Positions 1 to 5,228 of a DNA stretch of 8,135 bases are shown here, piece after piece. Source of the stretch: Microcaldota archaeon (GTDB lineage Archaea > Micrarchaeota > Micrarchaeia > Anstonellales > Bilamarchaeaceae); NCBI GenBank assembly GCA_026992595.1, contig JALWZW010000007.1, positions 1-8,135 of the forward strand, written 5' to 3'. Within the stretch, counting starts at the first letter, position 1, and each line of letters starts with the position of its first letter. The notes beneath the pieces were generated by a model that saw only the letters and a program-made list of their open reading frames with translations, did no database searches and was not told the origin of the DNA. A program made the position numbers and the translations under genes.

Positions 1-350
1 TCCCAGGACCGTTCGCAAACCGTGCAACCATTCTCAACCTCAACTTCAACCTTCCCCTCTCCCTTCCCCTACCCCCTCACCAAACGTCCCATCGACCTCC
101 TCGGCGCCGGGCTGGGCCCCATCCCCCTCAGCCCCCTTCTCCCCCCTCTCCTGCTTACTCTCCTACTTCTCCTTCCCGCTTTTTGCCCTCCTCTCCCTCC
201 CCTTCTTCCTCTCCTTCTTCCCAGCCCCCTTCTGCTCTTTCTTCTCATTCTCGCCCTTCCTCTCCACCTTCCCAGCCCCTTTCATCCACTCCTGCCCCTT
301 CTTCACCTCCAAACACAACCCCTGTTGCGCCTTCTCCTGCAATGGCCCCA
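1..350. repeat. Low-complexity C/T-rich tract encoding the Pro/Ser-rich linker
   Basis: The plus strand here is almost entirely C and T, with long runs nearly free of purines between about 130 and 300. All three forward frames stay open to about base 390, because pyrimidine-only codons cannot form stops. The tract reads as Pro/Ser/Thr-rich linker in frame 3 from about 117 onward, and as similar linker (SPLPSPTPSPN) in frame 2 before about 135. Composition differs sharply from the T-ending codons of the peptidase domain that follows, so it is a repeat-like coding segment rather than a separate gene. Confidence 0.8.
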
Positions 351-1241
351 AGCATTTCCAATTCTTCTTTGCATATTTTCCAATGGCCTATGAAGGGTTT
401 TAGATTTTCTTCTGGCTTTGGGCCTCGTCTCAAGATTTCGGAAAAAGATAGGTATGATTTTCATTTAGGTATGGATTTGGTACCGCTATATGATGATAAG
501 GTCTATGCGGTTTATAACGGTACCGTTTATGCTGTTTATTTAGAGGGAGACCCTAAAAATCCTTATCCCAACGGCGGTAATGTGGTGGTGCTAAAACACA
601 CTCTCCCTACCCCTTTTTCTCTCTATGGAAAAAATTGGACCGCTGTTTATTCTGTTTATATGCATTTAAGCGAACTCTCTCTTTCACCCCGCGATGTAGG
701 AAAAAAGGTGGTTAAAGGCGATGTTATAGGAAAGAGTGGTTCTTCTGGCACCACCCTCCTTAATCACCTTCATTTTGAAACGCGCGTTGCCACCACCTGC
801 TCTGCCCCTTACCAACAACGTCATCCGCAAAAACGCTGCAGCGCTATTTTTGGAGCGTTCAGAAACCCGCATGTAAATCCTCTTTACTTTTTAGATTATT
901 TAGACACCAATTCTTACGCTTTAAATATCTCTTCTTGCGGCTCTGATGCTTGCTTTTCTGTTTCTGGCTCTAAAAGAGAGTGGGATTTTGATTGTTTTAC
1001 GGCTTTCATGTGCAACGGTGAGCAAAAAAGGGTATGTTATAAGGGGTTTGAAGGTATTGACCAACTTAATGTAGATAATAATGATTTAGGGTGGGTGGTT
1101 ATAGAGCCCTACCGTATCGCTAAGCAATCCAACAAGTGGGCGGTTAGATGGAGGGTCAAATCTCCCCTCTCCGCTATAAGAGCGGTTGCTGTGAGCGATA
1201 TTAACGGTTTTTCTTTAAATGAAACGCTCTCCTCTTGTTAG
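3..1241 (+). CDS. Secreted M23-family metallopeptidase with Pro/Ser-rich linker, 5'-truncated by window edge
   Basis: Probable zinc endopeptidase of the M23 (LytM/lysostaphin-like) family, acting outside the membrane. Counting from the TTG codon at 183, the core shows HLGMD (His94, Asp98; the HxxxD motif), YMHLS (His161) and HLHFE (His195, His197; the HxH motif). His94, Asp98 and His197 are the expected zinc ligands, and all catalytic positions are present. Before the domain lies a linker of about 60 or more residues made mostly of Pro, Ser, Ala and Thr. After it comes a tail of about 120 residues; it and the domain's end carry eight cysteines (206, 219, 252, 257, 271, 277, 285, 352), which could form disulfides. 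This frame has no stop back to base 3 and no ATG, GTG or TTG before 183. A linker alone cannot start an exported protein, so the true start and signal sequence are probably upstream. The frame before about base 140 is uncertain (see findings). Archaea lack murein, so the substrate is unknown: a bacterial wall or a non-murein protein are both possible. Confidence 0.85.
   Translation, partial: PGPFANRATILNLNFNLPLSLPLPPHQTSHRPPRRRAGPHPPQPPSPPSPAYSPTSPSRFLPSSPSPSSSPSSQPPSALSSHSRPSSPPSQPLSSTPAPSSPPNTTPVAPSPAMAPSISNSSLHIFQWPMKGFRFSSGFGPRLKISEKDRYDFHLGMDLVPLYDDKVYAVYNGTVYAVYLEGDPKNPYPNGGNVVVLKHTLPTPFSLYGKNWTAVYSVYMHLSELSLSPRDVGKKVVKGDVIGKSGSSGTTLLNHLHFETRVATTCSAPYQQRHPQKRCSAIFGAFRNPHVNPLYFLDYLDTNSYALNISSCGSDACFSVSGSKREWDFDCFTAFMCNGEQKRVCYKGFEGIDQLNVDNNDLGWVVIEPYRIAKQSNKWAVRWRVKSPLSAIRAVAVSDINGFSLNETLSSC
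117..146 (-). other. Potential G-quadruplex motif on the minus strand
   Basis: Read on the minus strand, this stretch has four G runs of 6, 5, 5 and 4 bases separated by short loops AGAA, CTGA and AT. This satisfies the common four-run, loop-of-1-to-7 rule with runs longer than the minimum of three. The G-rich strand is the template strand of the M23 gene, so the structure would form in DNA, not in this gene's mRNA. Formation in the cell is an inference. Confidence 0.6.
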
Positions 1242-1244
1242 CGC

Positions 1245-1823
1245 TTAATAATACTCCCATTCTCCCTCTCTTTCTTTAAGCATGTATTTTGTATATGCTA
1301 GTCCGAACAAGAGCCCTCCTAGATGGGCAGCGCTTGCCACCCCGCTGCTTATGTCAAAAGTGCCGAGCGTTTGCGTTATTATCCAAAATATGACCGCGTG
1401 CCTCATTTCCATGGGGAAAAACCATATATATATTACCATTCTGGGGAAAAGAACGGCGGCCGCCCCTAATATTGCATAGATCGCTCCGCTTGCACCCACT
1501 GCAGGAATTGGCGGGGTTATGCCTATAAGAATGGTGGCAAAATAGAGGAGTGAAGCAACAAACCCTCCTACAAAAAATATTATTAAATAATCTCTCTTAC
1601 TCACCGCTCTTTCTACCAAAGGCCCAAATAAAAAGAGCGCAAAAAGGTTGAAAAAGAGGTGGATAAAGCCGCCATGCACAAAAATGGGCGTTATGAACCG
1701 CCACGGCTCGCTCACTGCTTTATAAGGGTTAAATTCAAACATTTTGGTAAATGCGCCTGCGGTGAAAAGTTGTAAAAAAAATCCTATAAGGATAAGGGCG
1801 ATAAGATATTGAGTAATGCGCAT
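1245..1823 (-). CDS. Rhomboid-family intramembrane serine protease
   Basis: Rhomboids (family S54) cut transmembrane segments inside the lipid bilayer with a Ser-His pair. With the start chosen here (192 residues), the conserved parts are WRFITPIFVHGGFIHLFFN with His50, His55 and Asn59, then GASGAIYAI with the GxSG nucleophile Ser112, then AAHLGGLLFG with catalytic His167. All catalytic residues are intact. Six membrane helices can be drawn, the minimal core seen in many prokaryotic rhomboids, followed by a short charged tail (KEREGEWEYY). An upstream in-frame ATG at 1859 would add 12 polar, lysine-rich residues. The ATG at 1823 is preferred because the protein then begins just before helix 1 and a TTTAAA box lies about 25 bases upstream. 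It ends 3 bases from the stop of the convergent M23 gene. The natural substrate is not evident; the neighbouring exported proteins are only candidates. Confidence 0.93.
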   Translation of the reverse strand: MRITQYLIALILIGFFLQLFTAGAFTKMFEFNPYKAVSEPWRFITPIFVHGGFIHLFFNLFALFLFGPLVERAVSKRDYLIIFFVGGFVASLLYFATILIGITPPIPAVGASGAIYAILGAAAVLFPRMVIYIWFFPMEMRHAVIFWIITQTLGTFDISSGVASAAHLGGLLFGLAYTKYMLKEREGEWEYY

Positions 1824-1843
1824 ATTTTTCTTTTGAATGTTTG

Positions 1844-1853
1844 TTTTTAAATG
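1844..1853. promoter_or_regulatory. Shared bidirectional TATA-like box (TTTTTAAATG) between rhomboid gene and 1873 gene
   Basis: The only good TATA-like sequence in the 49-base divergent gap is TTTAAA at 1846-1851, which is its own reverse complement. Its centre (1848.5) is 25.5 bases from the rhomboid ATG at 1823 on the minus strand and 24.5 bases from the ATG at 1873 on the plus strand. Both distances match the usual archaeal TATA-to-transcription-start spacing, so both transcripts would be leaderless. Neither start codon has a Shine-Dalgarno sequence. Shared use of one box is an inference from the symmetry. Confidence 0.6.
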
Positions 1854-1872
1854 TTGCATGTTTTAGTTGGTT

Positions 1873-2424
1873 ATGCCCTTTTTACACCCTCATTTTGCGG
1901 GAAATGACTTGCGGCGCCTTCTTCAGAAGGAATTGGCCGCTCTTATAAGCAAAGCGCTTTCCCGCCTCCCCTCTCCGGCTCCTTCTGCTTTGGCCGTTAC
2001 ATCTCCTCCTTATTTGCGAGGGGTGGTGGAAGGGGCTTTGATGAAGTTGCGCATAGAAGCAAACCTCTCTCCTTTTTCTGGCTGTCATCAGATTGCAGTG
2101 GAAGGGGCGGTGAGCAGGAAGGCAGAGCATGCTGTAAAAATTCTTCTCTGCCCCACCGCTCCTTGCGATGCTGTTTATCCTGCGCTTTTTGTGAGGCGCG
2201 GCCGCTTCCTCTTCTTGCGCGAAGACCAGCCCTTATTCAAGAAGTTGGCAAAAACCTTTTCTCCCGAACTTGCGCGCCTCCTTCCGCATCTCTCTTTTAA
2301 AACGAGGTTGGAGAGGCCTTATGAGCATTATGCTAATTTTTTAGAGTATTTGGAAAGTTTAGATGTGAAAAATAAAAAGTTAGAGAGGCTTTTCGCACAC
2401 TGCGTCCAAAAACTTAAAATTTAA
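1873..2424 (+). CDS. Hypothetical soluble basic protein, unrecognised family
   Basis: I do not recognise this 183-residue protein. It has no signal peptide and no membrane helix. Residues 11-32 form a likely amphipathic helix (DLRRLLQKELAALISKALSR), followed by a Pro/Ala/Ser-rich break (33-46) and a mixed middle with three cysteines (71, 93, 98). The segment VRRGRFLFLRE (108-118) looks like a basic beta hairpin. The C-terminal 60 residues are probably helical and rich in Leu, Lys, Glu and aromatic residues. The overall charge is basic, so nucleic-acid binding is possible, but no motif supports it. ATG at 1873 is preferred over TTG at 1867 because it sits about 25 bases after the TTTAAA box at 1846-1851. 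Its stop overlaps the convergent membrane-protein gene by 11 bases. Codon use resembles its neighbours, so the ORF is probably real. Confidence 0.72.
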   Translation: MPFLHPHFAGNDLRRLLQKELAALISKALSRLPSPAPSALAVTSPPYLRGVVEGALMKLRIEANLSPFSGCHQIAVEGAVSRKAEHAVKILLCPTAPCDAVYPALFVRRGRFLFLREDQPLFKKLAKTFSPELARLLPHLSFKTRLERPYEHYANFLEYLESLDVKNKKLERLFAHCVQKLKI

Positions 2425-3103
2425 GCTGTTTTTTAACTTTGCTTATTATCTCTTGTGCCTCCTTTTGGCCTCCTAAGCCAAAGGCAATCCCTACTGCCAA
2501 ACTTAAGCCAAATGCGAACGCTTGCACAAAAGTAAGGAAGATGTTCTCTATAAGCGCTGTTTTATAGCCAATGGTGGATAGTGCGGTGGTGAGACCTATA
2601 AAAACGATAAGCGCTTTGGTCGCTTTTGCTACCAGCCGCACCCCTGCAGATTTGGGCCTTAGGTCTAATATCGCTTCTTTCACATATTCTCCGAACAGCA
2701 CTGCGGCTACAAACACCACAACTGCGCCGATCACTGCAGGCGCATATATAAGCACTTGATTAATGAACCAACTTAAGCTTTCCAATGCTATAAAAGCGGC
2801 TGCCGCTTGCAGGAATATGAGGATAATGTAGTATTTCACCACTTTAACAAGCACATCACTTATCTTCACTGAGCCAAGCGCATCTTCCACCCTGTGGTCC
2901 TTTAAAAACTCTTCTAATTTTATTGCTCTTAAAAACCCGCCAAATAACCTGCTTATTATAACCGCCACAACCCAACCTATTACAAATATTATTATTGCGG
3001 TTATTAAGCCCGGAAGCGCCTCTACGCTTTTTGTTATGGTGCTTTCCAACGCAGTCATGAGTGTTTGTTGAAGCACATCTGGCAAATTCTGCACCGTGCT
3101 CAT
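2414..3103 (-). CDS. MscS-like transmembrane-helix protein without the soluble beta domain
   Basis: A 229-residue polytopic membrane protein with about five helices (roughly 33-55, 88-108, 117-138, 163-178 and 186-212). Two segments resemble each other: LPGLITAIIIFVIGWVVAVI (31-50) and APAVIGAVVVFVAAVLFGEY (121-140). They fit the conserved TM-helix repeat of small mechanosensitive-channel relatives. The last helix is rich in Gly and Ala and ends GIAFGLGGQKEAQEII (205-220), which resembles the pore helix TM3 and the turn into the soluble domain of MscS. The chain stops 9 residues later, so the MscS beta domain and vestibule are absent. A role as an osmotic-pressure channel or channel-like protein is inferred. 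The ATG at 3103 is chosen over a GTG three bases upstream because of the spacing from GGAGGTG. It overlaps the plus-strand gene's end by 11 bases. Confidence 0.75.
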   Translation of the reverse strand: MSTVQNLPDVLQQTLMTALESTITKSVEALPGLITAIIIFVIGWVVAVIISRLFGGFLRAIKLEEFLKDHRVEDALGSVKISDVLVKVVKYYIILIFLQAAAAFIALESLSWFINQVLIYAPAVIGAVVVFVAAVLFGEYVKEAILDLRPKSAGVRLVAKATKALIVFIGLTTALSTIGYKTALIENIFLTFVQAFAFGLSLAVGIAFGLGGQKEAQEIISKVKKQLKF

Positions 3104-3108
3104 CACAC

Positions 3109-3115
3109 CACCTCC
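3109..3115 (-). promoter_or_regulatory. Shine-Dalgarno site GGAGGTG of the MscS-like gene
   Basis: The minus strand reads GGAGGTG, then GTGTG, then ATG. This is a full match to the archaeal anti-Shine-Dalgarno region, five bases from the ATG at 3103. It decides the start between the ATG at 3103 and the GTG at 3106. It is the strongest ribosome binding site in the window. Confidence 0.8.
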
Positions 3116-3134
3116 ATCAATGAATAAAGATGCT

Positions 3135-3148
3135 TAATTTAAATTAAT
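3135..3148. promoter_or_regulatory. Palindromic TATA-like box TTAATTTAAATTAA
   Basis: A perfect 14-base palindrome of A and T. Its centre (3141.5) is about 26 bases from 3115, where the Shine-Dalgarno sequence of the MscS-like gene starts, so a minus-strand transcript would have a leader of about 12 bases. By symmetry it could also fire rightward, but the ferric-reductase-like gene has its own better-placed box at 3186-3192. Confidence 0.5.
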
Positions 3149-3185
3149 TGCGCTTTTCTGCCTCTTTTTCCCTAGCCGTTATTTT

Positions 3186-3192
3186 TTTATAT
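3186..3192 (+). promoter_or_regulatory. TATA-like box (TTTATAT) of the ferric-reductase-like gene
   Basis: TTTATAT preceded by a T run, centred at 3189, is 25 bases before the ATG at 3214. No Shine-Dalgarno sequence precedes that ATG, which fits a leaderless transcript. This spacing is the main reason to place the gene start at 3214 and not at the TTG at 3148. Confidence 0.5.
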
Positions 3193-3213
3193 CTTCTCTT
3201 CTCCTTTCTCTTC

Positions 3214-3891
3214 ATGTTTTGGACACGCGCCCTTCTGCTTTCTTTTGCAGTTTTTTTGGCATTTTTGCTTTTTTATTCCGGGTATGACAAACAAAGCGGC
3301 ACTTTAGATTTTTCTTTAGTGGCCAGAATCCTTTCTTTTGAAGATGCGGATTTTAGTGTGGACGAGTTAAAAAAGGTTTTTGGTCTCTCTGCGCTTGTTG
3401 TTCTTTCTCTGGCCTTTTTACCAGGCCCTTTATCCTATCTTTCCCCGTTTTTTGCAAAGTTTCTTATCTATAGAAAGCCGGTGGGTATTTGGGGCTTTAT
3501 TTTTTTGCTTTTACATGCTCTTCCAAATCTTGGAGAACTTATAGAATCCCACACCTTCCAAGATATGCTTGGCCTTTGGTTGGGTGTGTTTGCTTTTTTA
3601 ATATTTTTAGCGATGGCTTTGACTTCCCATAAAGGTGCTGTTATTCGTTTAGGTTACCCAAAATGGAAATTGCTTCAAAGAACTGGGTATATCGCCCTTC
3701 TTCTTTCTGTTTTTCATTTTGTACTATTGGAATTAGAAGGAGGCGCGCTTAAAGTGAGACCTTTTGCTTATTTAGCTCTTTTCCTTCCTGCCTTGACCCT
3801 TTTCCTCAAACTTTATGTTATGCTTGTTTTTGGAGGGGAGCGCACCTCTTACGAGGAGCACTTTGGCTTAGTCAAAAAGACTGATTCCTGA
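3214..3891 (+). CDS. Ferric-reductase-like / MsrQ-like haem membrane protein with altered ligand
   Basis: A 225-residue membrane protein of about six helices resembling the ferric reductase-like transmembrane domain (the YedZ/MsrQ type), which passes electrons across the membrane through haem b. Visible family features are YRKPVGIWGFIFLLLH (86-101, ending in His101), LAMALTSHKGAVIRLGYPKW (132-151, the conserved alanine-leucine-thr-ser and Trp region) and SVFHFVLL with His168. In MsrQ the Trp is followed by a Leu-His haem ligand 13 residues before the last ligand; here that position is Gln155 in WKLLQRTGY. One expected axial ligand is therefore missing, although the other two are kept. Residues 25-60 form a short polar loop not typical of MsrQ. 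The TTG at 3148 would overlap the upstream promoter, so the ATG at 3214 is used. No MsrP-like partner is in the window. The 3' end overlaps the next minus-strand gene by 24 bases. Confidence 0.7.
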   Translation: MFWTRALLLSFAVFLAFLLFYSGYDKQSGTLDFSLVARILSFEDADFSVDELKKVFGLSALVVLSLAFLPGPLSYLSPFFAKFLIYRKPVGIWGFIFLLLHALPNLGELIESHTFQDMLGLWLGVFAFLIFLAMALTSHKGAVIRLGYPKWKLLQRTGYIALLLSVFHFVLLELEGGALKVRPFAYLALFLPALTLFLKLYVMLVFGGERTSYEEHFGLVKKTDS

Positions 3892-4158
3892 CGCCACATT
3901 GCTTTCCTCTTCCTCTATTATCTTAATCACTTTTTCCGCTTTCTCCCCTTCTATTCTCTCTGCCACTCCTTTTAGCCGTTCTTCCGCTTTTTTAATAAAC
4001 TCCTCACTTGCCTTTATATATAAATAGATTTTCCCTTCTCCGAATACATTTTCCTTTAATTTGTATCCTACGCGCGCAAAACTATCTTCTGCGTAAGGGT
4101 CGCTTTCCAATATTTTTTTCAACTCGCCCTTTTTTTCGCTCACAAAAACTGCATCCAT
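3868..4158 (-). CDS. Small charged alpha/beta protein, unknown function, last gene of the sppA cluster
   Basis: A 96-residue soluble protein rich in Glu and Lys that I cannot assign to a family. The pattern suggests beta strands at about 2-6, 28-35 and 43-49 (KIYLYIKA), a helix at 51-68 (SEEFIKKAEERLKGVAERI) and a second helix at 72-85, with an acidic run EEEES at 82-86. A small ferredoxin-like fold is possible. The ATG at 4158 directly follows the TAG stop (4161-4159) of the upstream membrane-protein gene, with no base between. GGTGAGGT just before it serves as the ribosome binding site inside the end of that gene. Tight coupling implies joint expression with the membrane protein and SppA. 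Its tail overlaps the convergent haem protein gene by 24 bases. Confidence 0.72.
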   Translation of the reverse strand: MDAVFVSEKKGELKKILESDPYAEDSFARVGYKLKENVFGEGKIYLYIKASEEFIKKAEERLKGVAERIEGEKAEKVIKIIEEEESNVASGISLFD

Positions 4159-4863
4159 CTACCTCACCATTCTTATAAGCGTTATGAGTATGAGAGGGGT
4201 TATTAGGAAAATAGTTGCAATGTTAATGATGGGTATTACCGAGAGCGCTATGCTGATAAGGAGAAGTAAATAATACGCTATGTAGTGGATGTGGTGTTTT
4301 TTGAATGTGCTTATTATCTTTTTTAGTCCTGATTTGATGTTGGCGCCATACGCTCCTGCCCATAGGAGAGCGGGGGAGAATATAAGGCAGATTATTATAT
4401 AAACGGCCAAAAGCGCTAAAGCGGTTAATATCTCGGTATATTGGTATTTTGAGAGTATAAAGTAGTACAGCGCTATTAAAGGCCCTGCGAATATTAAAAA
4501 TACTCCGTGCTTTATTATCTCCAAACCAAACATGGTAAGGGCGCGGTCTAAGGAATAGCTGTAAAACTCTGTGATGCTTGTGGTTTTTCCTTCATACGCT
4601 TTAAGATAGGCGTTCAATACTCCTCCTTTATAGCCGGCGCTCGCAAATGCATAAAACAACGCCACTACCGCAACCACGCCTGCAGAAAGAGGGCTTATTA
4701 AATAGCCAATGGCGCCTATAAATGAGAGAAGAAGGATGTATAGCGAGAGGATCCCCATTCCTGCCAGCGCGGTGAGTAGGTTTAATACAATATAAAGAAG
4801 GGATGCCCAAGCAAGTGGGAAGAGGTGTTTTTTTGTTTTTTCAAATACCTCCAAAATTCTCAT
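4159..4863 (-). CDS. Polytopic membrane protein, unknown function
   Basis: A 234-residue membrane protein with about six hydrophobic segments (roughly 14-33, 37-57, 60-77, 115-138, 146-172 and 195-230). It starts with a short amphipathic stretch, MRILEVFEKTKKHLFP. A soluble loop of about 30 residues (80-112) contains SITEFYSYSLDRAL, and a basic loop at 177-193 contains KSGLKKIISTFKKHHIHY. This arrangement, in which a helix leads into a membrane bundle with a basic amphipathic loop later, recalls the loosely defined archaeal and bacterial families related to the glycerophosphodiester phosphodiesterase membrane domain. I cannot confirm that, and no catalytic motif is visible. The frame is open 25 residues further upstream (ATG at 4938), but that stretch is basic and unlike a membrane start and lies over the upstream gene. 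The ATG at 4863 overlaps the upstream stop as ATGA, with AGGAG just before it. Confidence 0.78.
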   Translation of the reverse strand: MRILEVFEKTKKHLFPLAWASLLYIVLNLLTALAGMGILSLYILLLSFIGAIGYLISPLSAGVVAVVALFYAFASAGYKGGVLNAYLKAYEGKTTSITEFYSYSLDRALTMFGLEIIKHGVFLIFAGPLIALYYFILSKYQYTEILTALALLAVYIIICLIFSPALLWAGAYGANIKSGLKKIISTFKKHHIHYIAYYLLLLISIALSVIPIINIATIFLITPLILITLIRMVR

Positions 4864-5228
4864 GCTCCTATTTTTCCAGGCAAATTTTTTAAATCTGGGG
4901 GATTTTCCATGATGCATTCTGAAAATGCGGTCCCGCATTTATTGCATATTTTATATCCTAAAGAGCATGCGTTTTGGCTGCAGGGCACCTTCTCTCCCGG
5001 AGTGCATATCCTTTCCCATGTACAACCGTTCCACTGGCCGTTTATGCATTTCTCCACTCCTTTGCACCCCTCTAAGGTGCATCCTCTTACTGCCCCGTCT
5101 TTGCAAACCGCTTCTTTTTCCTCAACCTTCTTACCTTCGCTTTGAAATAAAAAACTCCCTATTGCCACCACTATTAAAAGCCCTAAATATATTATCAGCC
5201 ACTTTTTTTCATCTATACTGAATCCCAT
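4860..5228 (-). CDS. Membrane-anchored Cys-rich exported protein with two five-Cys modules
   Basis: A 122-residue protein with one N-terminal helix (about 10-28, LIIYLGLLIVVAIGSFLF) after a short charged start, then a Lys/Glu spacer and a Cys-rich region that should face outward. Eleven cysteines fall in two similar modules: Cys42, 50, 55, 61, 69 (gaps of 7, 4, 5 and 7) and Cys75, 83, 88, 95, 105 (gaps of 7, 4, 6 and 9), with Cys98 extra in the second. The pattern of Cys-x-x-Gly at the module start, then Cys, Cys, Cys, and a Gly before the last Cys is like small disulfide modules seen in extracellular proteins of many prokaryotes; their function is generally binding or unknown. The protein lies between SppA (20-base overlap) and the polytopic membrane protein (ATGA overlap). 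A weak AGGGAT site precedes the start. It may be a partner or substrate of the cluster's peptidase. Confidence 0.8.
   Translation of the reverse strand: MGFSIDEKKWLIIYLGLLIVVAIGSFLFQSEGKKVEEKEAVCKDGAVRGCTLEGCKGVEKCINGQWNGCTWERICTPGEKVPCSQNACSLGYKICNKCGTAFSECIMENPPDLKNLPGKIGA

Noticed and set aside
22..393. Leu/Pro-rich open frame in frame 1, resembling a membrane protein
   Set aside because: The tract is almost all C and T, so every frame stays open and Leu/Pro codons are forced. The frame does not lead into the M23 domain, and no ribosome binding site precedes the GTG at 22.
1412..1450. Direct repeat of TGGGGAAAA flanking ATATATAT inside the rhomboid gene
   Set aside because: Two nine-base copies inside intact coding sequence, explained by codons for similar hydrophobic residues. 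No sign of an inserted element.
3148..3213. TTG start at 3148 for the ferric-reductase-like gene
   Set aside because: The TTG overlaps the palindromic promoter element, and a TATA-like box sits 25 bases before the ATG at 3214. A longer form starting with another hydrophobic stretch cannot be fully excluded.
4864..4938. 25-codon N-terminal extension of the polytopic membrane protein
   Set aside because: It is basic and lies over the Cys-rich gene. The ATG at 4863 overlaps the upstream stop as ATGA, a typical coupled start.
4825..5221. Two plus-strand open frames of about 100 codons
   Set aside because: They are antisense to the Cys-rich gene and the start of the membrane protein gene, with no expression signals.
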